Shown: positions 9,024-16,655 of the stretch, piece after piece
Numbering within the stretch: the first letter of the stretch is position 1
Layout: every line of letters begins with the position of its first letter
Assembly (NCBI RefSeq): GCF_002014825.1
Contig: NZ_MUYU01000027.1
Span: forward strand, 1 to 17,475
Origin: Moraxella pluranimalium
Lineage (GTDB): Bacteria > Pseudomonadota > Gammaproteobacteria > Pseudomonadales > Moraxellaceae
DNA length: 17,475 nt
Reading direction: 5' to 3'
Translations under genes and position numbers: made by a program
The notes under the pieces: generated by a model
What the model saw: only the letters and a program-made list of their open reading frames with translations
Told to the model about the DNA's origin: nothing
The model's database searches: none

Positions 9024-10073
9024 ATGTGGTATTTAAACCCTATTAAACCAATCAACCAAACCGCACGCAACGGGGCTTACGACCGTCAAAACCAATTAAC
9101 CAAGCCAACAGGGGCATTGGGGCAAATGGAAGAGGCGGTGACCCAATTAGCAGGTATGCAAGGCAAGGTGTGTCCAACAGCAAAACAGCTTTATATTTGT
9201 ACCTTTGCAGGCGATCACGGTATCGCTAATGCTGGAGTATCTGCCTATCCACAGGCGGTAACTCGGCAAATGCTTTATAATTTTGCGACAGGCGGTGCGT
9301 GTATTAGTGTGATGGCACGCCATTATGGTGCGATAAGTCAAGTGATTGATTGTGGTTCGGTAGGAGAGCCTTATGCGGTGGACGGTGTGGAACAATTTCA
9401 CATTGCTCCACAGACTCAAAACTTTTTGGATGGGCCCGCCATGAGTGCCGAACAATGCCAAAAAGCCCTAGAAATTGGTAAATATAGCGTTGAAAAAGCG
9501 GTAGAACAGGGGGCAGATATTTATATTGCAGGAGAAATGGGCATTGGTAACACCACAGCAAGTTCGGCTTTAGCAGGATTATTATTAGATGAAAATGCAC
9601 AAAGTCTAACAGGCTTAGGCACAGGAATTGATGAAAAAACCTTTGTGTATAAAACTCAAGTGATTGAGCAAGCAATTAATAAATATAAAGAAATTTGCCA
9701 AAACAATCCAGTACTTGCCCTGCAAAGTGTCGGTGGCTTTGAGATGGCGGCGATGGTTGGAGCTTATTTACGAGCAGGGCAATTAGGATTGCCTGTGATT
9801 ATTGGCGGATTTATTTCCGCTGTGTGTGCCTTATGTGCAGTACGCATCAATCCTGATGTTCGTCAATATATGTTATTTTCACATACATCTGCTGAATATG
9901 GCAATCAAAAAGTATTAAACGCTTTAAATGCCAAACCTTTATTGGATTTAGGTCTTAGACTTGGCGAAGGAACAGGAGCGACAACCGCCTTTGGGGTGAT
10001 TCAGCTTGCGTGTGTGGTGCATGAACAAATGGCAACGTTTGGGGAAGCGGGCGTGAGCAATCGTGATGAGTGA
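9024..10073 (+). CDS. cobT: Nicotinate-nucleotide:dimethylbenzimidazole phosphoribosyltransferase CobT
   Basis: A 349-residue enzyme that makes alpha-ribazole 5'-phosphate from the lower-ligand base (typically 5,6-dimethylbenzimidazole) and nicotinate mononucleotide. Family blocks: LTKPTGALGQMEE near the N-terminus, FAGDHGIANAGVSAYP, the EMGIGNTTASSA block with Glu171, and RLGEGTGATTAF, whose Glu315 is the catalytic base (Salmonella Glu317). Length is full. The start was moved to ATG 9024 because of the AAGGAG site. It is 37 bases after cobU and overlaps cobC by eight bases. Codon use looks unlike the flanking genes: leucine is mostly TTA and long A/T-rich stretches occur, whereas cobC and cobS use many CTG, CTT and TTG codons. 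This may reflect a separate origin. Confidence 0.95.
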   Translation: MWYLNPIKPINQTARNGAYDRQNQLTKPTGALGQMEEAVTQLAGMQGKVCPTAKQLYICTFAGDHGIANAGVSAYPQAVTRQMLYNFATGGACISVMARHYGAISQVIDCGSVGEPYAVDGVEQFHIAPQTQNFLDGPAMSAEQCQKALEIGKYSVEKAVEQGADIYIAGEMGIGNTTASSALAGLLLDENAQSLTGLGTGIDEKTFVYKTQVIEQAINKYKEICQNNPVLALQSVGGFEMAAMVGAYLRAGQLGLPVIIGGFISAVCALCAVRINPDVRQYMLFSHTSAEYGNQKVLNALNAKPLLDLGLRLGEGTGATTAFGVIQLACVVHEQMATFGEAGVSNRDE

Positions 10074-10683
10074 TGGGCAAAGTGAAAGTGGGCTTGTGCT
10101 GTCGTTGTTGCGACATGGCGAAACTCGGCTGCTTGCCAAAGGTCATATCCTGCGTGGACAGCTCGATGACCCTTTGACCGATAAGGGGTGTGAGCAGATG
10201 ACGACGGCTTTTGATAATTATCTACCCATGCATCAGTGGCAAGCCGTCATCTCATCACCGCTGTCTCGCTGTGCGGACATCGCCCGCCAAAAATCAGCAG
10301 AATATCAGCTGCCACTTTGCATCATGGATGCGCTGGGTGAGATGGATTTTGGGGAGTGGGAAGGGCGAGCGACGGCTGAGTTATTTGAACAATTTCCCGA
10401 TGAGATGGCGATGTGGTGGCAGACACCGACCCAATTCACACCGCCTGATGGCGAGAGCGTGGATGCGTTTGCAGAGCGGATTGATGATGCGCTTGTCCAG
10501 ATGGCACAATTTGCCAATACGCACCGCTATGACAGACTGTGTGTCATCACGCATGGCGGGGTGATTAAATATCTATATTGCAAAGCTCAAGGTTTATCGC
10601 TTGATGAGATTTTAAAACAACCTGCCGAATTGGGCGAATTTCATACCTTTATCCTGCAAAATAATCGCTTGTTATTGCCATGA
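10066..10683 (+). CDS. cobC: Histidine phosphatase family protein, probable alpha-ribazole phosphatase CobC
   Basis: About 205 residues of the histidine phosphatase (phosphoglycerate mutase-like) superfamily. LRHGET near residue 16 holds the phosphohistidine. SSPLSRCADIA, EMDFGEWEGR (with the general acid Glu) and VITHGGVIKY (second catalytic His) follow in the usual order. The superfamily has many substrates; the position between cobT and cobS is what points to removal of the 5'-phosphate from alpha-ribazole phosphate (or adenosylcobalamin phosphate). Start: GTG 10063 and ATG 10066 are adjacent in frame; ATG is preferred. It overlaps cobT at its start and cobS by four bases (ATGA) at its end, so translation is probably coupled. 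Confidence 0.88.
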   Translation: MSDGQSESGLVLSLLRHGETRLLAKGHILRGQLDDPLTDKGCEQMTTAFDNYLPMHQWQAVISSPLSRCADIARQKSAEYQLPLCIMDALGEMDFGEWEGRATAELFEQFPDEMAMWWQTPTQFTPPDGESVDAFAERIDDALVQMAQFANTHRYDRLCVITHGGVIKYLYCKAQGLSLDEILKQPAELGEFHTFILQNNRLLLP

Positions 10684-11456
10684 TTTATCATAAAATCATC
10701 ATTCCACTGTTAATCGCTGTGCAATTTATGACCACAGTGCCAGTGCGTCTGCCCTATCTGCCTAGCCGAGAGCAAAACGCCTTATCCATGCTGTTTTATC
10801 CTGTGATTGGTCTGTTGATTGGTGGGGTATTGTGGCTGATGGCAAGCTTTATTCATCTGCCTATCATGCTCTTATCCTGCCTAATCGTCGTGGCGTGGGT
10901 GGGCTTGACGGGCGGGCTGCATTTGGATGGCTTGGCAGATACGGCGGATGCGTGGGTGGGTGGTTTTGGCGACCGTGAGCGAACACTTGCCATCATGAAA
11001 GACCCGAACGCAGGGGCGATGGGGGTGATAGCCATTGTGCTGTGCCTGATGCTAAAGTGGGCGAGCGTGTATGGCCTATTGATGCTTGATGATGAGTATG
11101 ATGTGTCGTTTGTGTGGCTGATGATACCGATGCTTGGGCGACTTGGGGTACTTGTGCTGTTTGCGACTACGCCTTATGTCAGACAGCAAGGGCTTGGTTC
11201 TGCCTTACAAGATGTGCCAAAGTTTCTGTTGTGGCTTGTGGTGGTAGGCTTTGGGGTGATGCTGGGCGTGCTATCGTGGCAGTTGGCTGTGGTGATGCTT
11301 GGGGTGTGGGTAGTGATGCTATCTTGGCTAAGATGGCGATTCGTTGGGCGACTTGGCGGTATCACAGGTGATACAGTGGGTGCAAGTATTGAAATGGTGG
11401 AAGTAGCGATGTTAGTAAGTGTGGTGGCGGTGTTATACGGCGGATGGATGGCGTGA
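10680..11456 (+). CDS. cobS: Adenosylcobinamide-GDP ribazoletransferase (cobalamin synthase) CobS
   Basis: A 258-residue integral inner-membrane enzyme that joins adenosylcobinamide-GDP and alpha-ribazole (or its phosphate) to complete the nucleotide loop of cobalamin. The conserved GGLHLDGLADTADAW (78-92) and MKDPNAGAMG (106-115) blocks are intact. The acidic residues of the first are thought to bind metal. Several hydrophobic helices are visible (about 39-58, 62-77, 113-135, 143-165, 178-215 and 236-256). Length fits the family (about 250). The ATG overlaps the cobC stop codon. It is the last gene of the cob set; only 17 bases separate it from the convergent vapC, and no terminator hairpin is visible between them. 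Confidence 0.95.
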   Translation: MIYHKIIIPLLIAVQFMTTVPVRLPYLPSREQNALSMLFYPVIGLLIGGVLWLMASFIHLPIMLLSCLIVVAWVGLTGGLHLDGLADTADAWVGGFGDRERTLAIMKDPNAGAMGVIAIVLCLMLKWASVYGLLMLDDEYDVSFVWLMIPMLGRLGVLVLFATTPYVRQQGLGSALQDVPKFLLWLVVVGFGVMLGVLSWQLAVVMLGVWVVMLSWLRWRFVGRLGGITGDTVGASIEMVEVAMLVSVVAVLYGGWMA

Positions 11457-11473
11457 TAAGCTGTGATTATTGG

Positions 11474-11866
11474 CTAAATGCGCTCATCCAATCGTAAACG
11501 CTCTTTGTCAAACTTACGCTTTAAGCCGTCATCCAGTGTCAATAGCTCAAGATTGTGCGCCAAAGCGGTGGCAAGCACCAAGCAATCAGGCAGTTTGATT
11601 TTGTGGCGTTGTCTTAATTGAATGGTTAATTGAGCGATTCTCGTATCAATTGGCAACTGTACAAAATGACTGGTAATTTGCTCAAGTTGCTTTGCTGTCT
11701 CATCATCCACGCCATAAAACCCCACAAATTCCATATAGGTGATTAGGCTGATGGCGCATTCATTCATCAATGCATTGTGTGCGCTAACCAAAGCTAGGCT
11801 ATTAGCGGTTTGTTTTTGTAGCCCAATCAGCGTACAAGTATCAAGCAAATACTTAATCCCATTCAT
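11474..11866 (-). CDS. vapC: PIN-domain ribonuclease toxin, VapC family
   Basis: A 130-residue PIN-domain protein. The acidic residues that bind the catalytic metal are all visible: Asp9 (YLLDTCTLIGL), Glu46 (TYMEFVGF), Asp94 (KLPDCLVLATAL) and Asp112 or Asp113 (LLTLDDGLKRK). VapC toxins cut tRNA or rRNA when freed from their antitoxin and so stop growth; the RNA target here is unknown. It overlaps the upstream small antitoxin gene by 14 bases, the usual antitoxin-first arrangement. With the catalytic residues intact the toxin is likely functional. Converges on cobS. Confidence 0.9.
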   Translation of the reverse strand: MNGIKYLLDTCTLIGLQKQTANSLALVSAHNALMNECAISLITYMEFVGFYGVDDETAKQLEQITSHFVQLPIDTRIAQLTIQLRQRHKIKLPDCLVLATALAHNLELLTLDDGLKRKFDKERLRLDERI

Positions 11867-12068
11867 CGCGCACAGCCTTTTGATATTCTAATGGGTCAAT
11901 GTTCTTGAATGATGTCAAGGGTTTGGCTTGTGCAAAATATTCAGCCACCGTCATGGACTCGGTGTGCGTACTGACGATTTTGGTAATCCACTCTTCTGCA
12001 CTGACGCCTTGTTCTTGGGCGCGTGCGATGATGATTTGTTCAATATTTGGGGGTAGGTCTAGTATCAT
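11853..12068 (-). CDS. vapB: VapB-like antitoxin
   Basis: A 71-residue protein encoded directly before vapC. The N-terminal part (about residues 1-30, MILDLPPNIEQIIIARAQEQ) has a strand-helix pattern suited to a ribbon-helix-helix-type DNA-binding dimer. The acidic, proline-containing C-terminal end (DPLEYQKAVRDEWD) resembles the tails that wrap around and block PIN toxins. AAGGAC lies five bases before the ATG. Expected roles are to neutralise VapC and, with VapC, repress its own promoter. The assignment rests mainly on position, size and this layout; the DNA-binding fold class is inferred. Confidence 0.78.
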   Translation of the reverse strand: MILDLPPNIEQIIIARAQEQGVSAEEWITKIVSTHTESMTVAEYFAQAKPLTSFKNIDPLEYQKAVRDEWD

Positions 12069-12103
12069 GATTTGTCCTTTTTATTGTTATTTGTATTGCT
12101 TGT

Positions 12104-12132
12104 AGTCTAGCATTGAACTTGTTTTTGTTCAA
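12104..12132 (-). promoter_or_regulatory. vapBC promoter
   Basis: On the minus strand TTGAAC (12127-12132) and TAGACT (12104-12109) are exactly 17 bases apart, and TGC precedes the -10 box. The leader to the vapB ATG is about 30 bases. Confidence 0.7.
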
Positions 12133-12133
12133 T
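12112..12133. promoter_or_regulatory. Probable VapB/VapBC operator
   Basis: Inverted repeat ATTGAAC, eight bases, GTTCAAT. One arm contains the -35 box of the vapBC promoter and the other lies in the spacer, so a protein bound here would block RNA polymerase. Autoregulation through such inverted repeats is general for vapBC operons. Confidence 0.6.
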
Positions 12134-12162
12134 AATTAAGTTTGGCGTGATTTTGCCAATCT

Positions 12163-13050
12163 TCACGGCTTTTTAATCCCATCAAGCAATCCCAAAAACC
12201 CTTTCATATAATCCATCTGACGGTCATCCGTGCGAATGGCTGCATACAGCTGACAATACACGCCACTGCCCAGTGGACGAGAGACCACCCAGCCCTTACG
12301 CTCGTATTCTGCCACCACCCAATCAGGCAGGGCTGCCACGCCACGCTCAGATGCCACAAGCTGAATCAGCATCGCAGTCAGCTCTGTGGTGCGGATATGT
12401 GCAGGCGTGATGCCTGCTGGGGCAAGGAATTTGGCGATGATATCAAGGCGGCTTTCTTCGACCGGATAAGCAATCAAAGTCTGGTCGCTCAAGGCATCAG
12501 CACTGATGGTATCTCGGCTTGCCAAGCGATGCGCAGGCGAGAGCACCAAGCGACTCTCATAAGTGAATAACGGCTGATAGCTAATCCCATCAATCGGCAA
12601 ATCACTGGCAGTAATCAACAAATCAATCTCATTATCCATCAGCATCTGGTGCGGTTCAGGCTCAAAACCGGTCGCAAAATCAAGCTCCACATCGCTGTAC
12701 TGCTTACGATACACATTCAAAATCGGCATCAACCAATCAAAACAGCTATGGCATTCGCTCGCCAAACGCAGTCGTCCTGCCTGACCGTGAGCAAGCCTGC
12801 GGATGTCGGATTTGGTGCGTGCCACCTGCGGTAGGATATTATCCGCCAGCTGCAGCATCAACAGCCCTGCAGGTGTGAAGCTGACGGGGCGTGTGCGACG
12901 ATTGACAAGGCTAATGTCATAATAGCTTTCAAGCTCTTTAAGCTGATGACTGATGGCGGATGCGGTCAGGTTCATCTCTTCGGCGGTGGTGGCAAGCGAG
13001 CCGTGACGCTTGAGTGCGCTAAGCATTTGCAGATGGCGGATTTCGAGCAT
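12163..13050 (-). CDS. metR: LysR-type transcriptional regulator MetR
   Basis: A 295-residue LysR-family regulator of methionine genes that senses homocysteine. The N-terminal winged helix-turn-helix (about 1-60; LATTAEEMNLTASAISHQLK) begins with MLEIRHLQML. The ECHSCFDWLMP block (99-109), the YPVEESRLD segment and the VASERGVAALPDWVV segment match E. coli MetR closely, which separates it from other LysR proteins. I chose ATG 13050 rather than an ATG 81 bases upstream: family members start here, and the upstream codons overlap the promoter and the MetR box. It lies on the same strand as vapBC, 94 bases upstream of vapB, and is divergent from a WG-repeat gene instead of metE. Confidence 0.92.
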   Translation of the reverse strand: MLEIRHLQMLSALKRHGSLATTAEEMNLTASAISHQLKELESYYDISLVNRRTRPVSFTPAGLLMLQLADNILPQVARTKSDIRRLAHGQAGRLRLASECHSCFDWLMPILNVYRKQYSDVELDFATGFEPEPHQMLMDNEIDLLITASDLPIDGISYQPLFTYESRLVLSPAHRLASRDTISADALSDQTLIAYPVEESRLDIIAKFLAPAGITPAHIRTTELTAMLIQLVASERGVAALPDWVVAEYERKGWVVSRPLGSGVYCQLYAAIRTDDRQMDYMKGFLGLLDGIKKP

Positions 13051-13077
13051 GGGTATAATTCGCTGAAAATTTGTATA

Positions 13078-13083
13078 ATTATA
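13078..13083 (-). promoter_or_regulatory. metR promoter, extended -10
   Basis: Minus strand TGC followed by a perfect TATAAT, 27 bases before the metR ATG. A transcript would start near 13071. The -35 position is occupied by the MetR box. Confidence 0.6.
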
Positions 13084-13101
13084 GCACAACTTGCCATAGA
13101 A

Positions 13102-13114
13102 TGAATAATTTTCA
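13102..13114 (-). promoter_or_regulatory. MetR box
   Basis: On the minus strand the site reads TGAAAATTATTCA, a full match to the MetR consensus TGAANNTNNTTCA. Its centre is about 37 bases upstream of the predicted metR transcription start, where bound MetR would repress its own gene. It also lies 117 bases upstream of the divergent WG-repeat gene start. Confidence 0.65.
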
Positions 13115-13230
13115 GTATAACTATAATACAATGAGATTTATTCAACTTTGGATATTTGCCAAGATATCATTGCAAAATGGCTTAAATTATGATGAAATTT
13201 GGCTGATTGACTGATGATAAGGATAGAAAA

Positions 13231-14697
13231 ATGAAACAGTGGTTATTGTGCCTAAGTTTGGGGTTGTCGATGTCTGCGATGGCGATGACGGACGACGGTC
13301 AGCAATGCGAGTTTTTGGTAGAAGGGGGTAATCCAATCACTGATACGCATTTGGGCTTTGCTGATGGCGTAGTTTCTCTTGAAGGCTGCGAAGAAGGATT
13401 GTTTGTATTTTCTGATACCACATCACCACAGCGACAAGTTGGCTTTGTGGATAAATTTGGCAATAAGGTGATTGAGCCAAGCCCTGACATTGCCTTTGCA
13501 AGGCCGTTCCGTGATGGTGTCGCGATTGTTGGCTCGCCTGATGGTAAATTTGGTTTAATTAATTCCAAAGGCAAATGGGTGCTAAAGCCCACTTATGACA
13601 GCATTTTTGAGTTTAATCATGGGGTTGCCATCGCAATGAATAAACATGGCGATGACTTTGACCATGCACTGATTGATACGATGGGGCGTGAGGTCATTGC
13701 CATGCAGTCTGCTACCATTGTGGAGTTTGGCGAAGAGCCAATCGAGCGGTACAAGGTGTTTGGTGTGGGTCAAGATGGCAAAGAGCAGTCGGCATTGTAT
13801 CATAAAGATGGCACGGTGCTCATCCTGATGGATAGGCACAGCATATCTTATGATGACCAAACGGGTATTGTTACCGTTTGTCATGAACAGCAGGGCTGTC
13901 GTTATATGGATAAACAGCTAAACAAGCTCAATCAAAGCACCTATGATGCTGACAGCCCTTTTGATGTCTTGGCGTCTGGTGATGATTTTGTGATGATTAA
14001 GAAAAAAGGTTATTACGGCTATCTTAACGCTCAAGGCAAAGAAGTGATTGCGCCAGTGTATGATGATGCCACAAGATTTTCGCACGGTGTGGCGGTTGTG
14101 CGGTTAGGTGATGATTATTTTTTGATTAATCAAAACAACCAAAAAGTTTCTAATCATTATACGAACATCACCCAGCTAAAAGACCATGATTTTTATATCG
14201 TGCAACAAGATGGCAAATATGGTGTCATCAACCATGCAGGGCGACAGCTTGTGCCAATGACTTATGATAATATCGGCGGTCATTTATTTGCTGATGAATT
14301 GATTGAATTTAGCCAAAATGGACAATGGGGGCTAATGAATTTATCTGGTCAAGTGATGATTGCACCGCAATATGAGCAGGTGAATTATTATAAAGATGGC
14401 TTGATGGCGGCGGTCAAAAATGGCAAATGGGGCTTTGTGGATAAAGACAATCGCACGGTGATTGATTTTGTCTATGATGACCCGTTGATTGGCGAACAAG
14501 ATTATTATGAATGGATGTTTGTATATGTCGTCACCGATGGCAAAATCGCCGTAGTCAAAAACGGCAAATGGGGCGTGATAGACACCACAGGCAAAGTTGT
14601 CGCTGATTTTATCTATGATGACATTGAGTATATCACCGAGTTGCAAGTGGGTGCAATCAAGGATGGCGAAGAAGTCGTGATACCGCTTATCGATTGA
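13231..14697 (+). CDS. Exported WG-repeat protein of unknown function
   Basis: A 488-residue protein with a signal peptide (MKQWLLCLSLGLSMSAMA, likely cleaved after residue 18) followed by WG repeats nearly to the end. Repeat cores of the form G(F/L/V/Y)(V/I/L)(D/N)xxGKxVIxPxYDDI are seen near residues 71, 107, 262, 331, 367, 401 and 448; the stretch from about 140 to 255 is more degenerate. WG repeats are beta-rich units, probably for binding proteins or other ligands, and no general function is known. Start ATG 13231 was chosen because AAGGA (13219-13223) and the signal peptide fit it; an in-frame ATG at 13207 does not. The gene is divergent from metR and ends at a strong hairpin, so it is transcribed alone. 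Confidence 0.82.
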   Translation: MKQWLLCLSLGLSMSAMAMTDDGQQCEFLVEGGNPITDTHLGFADGVVSLEGCEEGLFVFSDTTSPQRQVGFVDKFGNKVIEPSPDIAFARPFRDGVAIVGSPDGKFGLINSKGKWVLKPTYDSIFEFNHGVAIAMNKHGDDFDHALIDTMGREVIAMQSATIVEFGEEPIERYKVFGVGQDGKEQSALYHKDGTVLILMDRHSISYDDQTGIVTVCHEQQGCRYMDKQLNKLNQSTYDADSPFDVLASGDDFVMIKKKGYYGYLNAQGKEVIAPVYDDATRFSHGVAVVRLGDDYFLINQNNQKVSNHYTNITQLKDHDFYIVQQDGKYGVINHAGRQLVPMTYDNIGGHLFADELIEFSQNGQWGLMNLSGQVMIAPQYEQVNYYKDGLMAAVKNGKWGFVDKDNRTVIDFVYDDPLIGEQDYYEWMFVYVVTDGKIAVVKNGKWGVIDTTGKVVADFIYDDIEYITELQVGAIKDGEEVVIPLID

Positions 14698-14702
14698 TGA
14701 CC

Positions 14703-14738
14703 AAAAAATTACCTGCATTACTATGCAGGTAATTTTTT
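14703..14738. terminator. Bidirectional terminator between the WG-repeat gene and cstA
   Basis: A 16-bp perfect stem, AAAAAATTACCTGCAT (14703-14718) with ATGCAGGTAATTTTTT (14723-14738), around TACT. Six T end the stem on each strand, so it can stop transcription from both convergent genes. It begins five bases after the WG-repeat stop codon and 13 bases beyond the cstA stop codon. Confidence 0.9.
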
Positions 14739-14751
14739 GTTGTGTGTCTGA

Positions 14752-16359
14752 TTATGACGCTACTTCAATCTTTGGCTCAACGACCAAAGCATCAGGGTCA
14801 CCTGCCACTTGCTCACGCTTGACAAAGAAGAAGAATGCCAAGGTGGTCACCACAGTCGCTGCGATACCTAGATAAACCGATAGTTGATAATCCATACCAA
14901 AGCCGATTTTGTTGTACATCAAGAAGGTGAAGCACACACAAGTCATAAATGCCGCAGGGATGGTGCAGACCCAATGGAACTTGCGATAGCGATACAGATA
15001 GCCTGCCGCCGTCCATAGCATCACCGCTGCTACGGTTTGGTTTGCCCAGCTAAAATAACGCCATAGGATTTGGAAGTCTACTTTTGACACCATAAAGCCG
15101 ATGACAAATAGCGGAATGGCAATCCATAGACGCTTAAGTAAGGTGCGTTGTTCCATATTAAAGAATTCAGCGATGATTAGGCGAGCTGCACGAAACGCCG
15201 TGTCGCCTGAAGTGATTGGCAATACGACAACGCCAAGCACTGCAAAGATACCACCAATCGCACCCAAATAGTAGATTGAGCTGTCATAGACGACTTTTGA
15301 TGGCGAGCCTGCCGCGATGGCATCTTGAAGTGATGTCAAATCTGGATAGAACGACATACCGACCGCACACCAAATCAACGCAATGATACCTTCGGCAATC
15401 ATCGCACCGTAGAAAATGAAGCGGCCTTCAGATTCATTCATCGCACAGCGAGCCATCAGCGGTGTCTGGGTGGCATGGAAACCTGACAATGCACCACAGG
15501 TGATGGTCAAGAAAATCAGTGGCCAGATTGGTAGATCGCCTTTAGGTTGTAGATTGGTGAAGAATTTGTCAACATCCAAGCCGCCAACAGACCCAAAGAA
15601 GCTGATCGGATTTGTGGTGCTTAGATGGCTTGATACCAAACCATACATCATGCCGATTGACATGAATAGCAATAGACCGCCAAAGAATGGATAAACTCGG
15701 CCGATAATCTTATCAATTGGTAGCAAGGTTGCGATGATGTAGTAGATAAAAATAATTGCCGTCCAAGCGATAAGCACGGTTTCTTTGGTCATGCCAAATA
15801 CAGTTGCGCTATCAGCTGTAGCAGTGGCGGCAGCAGAGATATCTTCGGCATTATTCAAAGAAATTGCACCATTGGCAGTCGTGCCAAAGACATCCATCGT
15901 GATGGTGCTCATCAGCTGGGCAGGACTTGCCACAAATACCACACCGACAAGCAGTAGCAACACAACTGCCAGCACATTGATGAATGCCTTAACAGGCGCG
16001 CCTAAGTACTTGCCTGTCAAATATGGCATCGATGCACCACCATTACGCACCGAGAGCATGCCGCACATATAGTCATGTACCGCACCGGCAAAGATACAGC
16101 CAATGACAATCCACAGCATCGCCACAGGACCGTACAAAGCGCCTAGGATTGGACCGAAAATTGGGCCAGTGCCTGCAATGTTGAGTAATTGGATGAGCCA
16201 AATTTTCTTTTTGGACATTGGCACATAGTCCACGCCATCAGCCATCGTGTAGGCAGGCGTGTTTTTGTTGGGATTGATGACAAAGATGCGTTCAATCACC
16301 TTGCCATAAATCACATAGCCGACCAGTAGTACGGCGATACAAAAAAAGAACCATAACAT
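14752..16359 (-). CDS. cstA: CstA-family carbon starvation / pyruvate or peptide transporter
   Basis: A 535-residue polytopic inner-membrane protein of the CstA family, whose studied members take up pyruvate or have been linked to peptide use during carbon limitation. Conserved blocks: NIAGTGPIFGPILGALYGP (60-78), HDYMCGMLSVRNGGASMPYL (95-114), CGALSGFHATQTPLMARC (288-305) and PITSGDTAFRAARLI (381-395). Many hydrophobic helices run through the whole length. It is shorter than E. coli CstA or BtsT (about 700) but fits the shorter CstA class. The loop near 165-186 is alanine-rich and variable. Start ATG 16359 has AGGAAG just upstream. Substrate cannot be fixed from sequence. Confidence 0.9.
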   Translation of the reverse strand: MLWFFFCIAVLLVGYVIYGKVIERIFVINPNKNTPAYTMADGVDYVPMSKKKIWLIQLLNIAGTGPIFGPILGALYGPVAMLWIVIGCIFAGAVHDYMCGMLSVRNGGASMPYLTGKYLGAPVKAFINVLAVVLLLLVGVVFVASPAQLMSTITMDVFGTTANGAISLNNAEDISAAATATADSATVFGMTKETVLIAWTAIIFIYYIIATLLPIDKIIGRVYPFFGGLLLFMSIGMMYGLVSSHLSTTNPISFFGSVGGLDVDKFFTNLQPKGDLPIWPLIFLTITCGALSGFHATQTPLMARCAMNESEGRFIFYGAMIAEGIIALIWCAVGMSFYPDLTSLQDAIAAGSPSKVVYDSSIYYLGAIGGIFAVLGVVVLPITSGDTAFRAARLIIAEFFNMEQRTLLKRLWIAIPLFVIGFMVSKVDFQILWRYFSWANQTVAAVMLWTAAGYLYRYRKFHWVCTIPAAFMTCVCFTFLMYNKIGFGMDYQLSVYLGIAATVVTTLAFFFFVKREQVAGDPDALVVEPKIEVAS

Positions 16360-16527
16360 AAATAAGTCTTCCTAACTTTGGCAAGGGAATCTTGCCTAGA
16401 TATAAACCTGCCATAAATAGCAGATAAATCATAACGCAATTGCTATCACGTTACGCCATACCATACTGAATTATCGCTTGCTTGTAAAGTTATTTTGCAA
16501 GAATCAGTAGTCGTTATGCGAATTTTG

Positions 16528-16533
16528 TATAAT
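16528..16533 (+). promoter_or_regulatory. Possible -10 box of the dedA promoter
   Basis: Perfect TATAAT in the region divergent from cstA, followed by a leader of about 115 bases to the chosen start. No good -35 box is seen, so support is limited. Confidence 0.35.
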
Positions 16534-16655
16534 GACGGGAAAATGGATGCTTTAGAAAATATTGAGTGTGTATTGGTAATAAAAAATTACTCAATTTCTT
16601 TGGCTTTTCTGATAGGATATGCACAATTTTTCAGCAATTTATTTTGAGCGTCTTT

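Noticed and set aside
13051..13131. A 27-residue N-terminal extension of MetR
   Set aside because: It overlaps the predicted metR promoter and MetR box, and family members begin at the MLEIRHLQ segment.
16566..16655. A 30-residue upstream extension of the DedA protein
   Set aside because: The family N-terminus aligns with ATG 16656, and the extension resembles no signal or domain.
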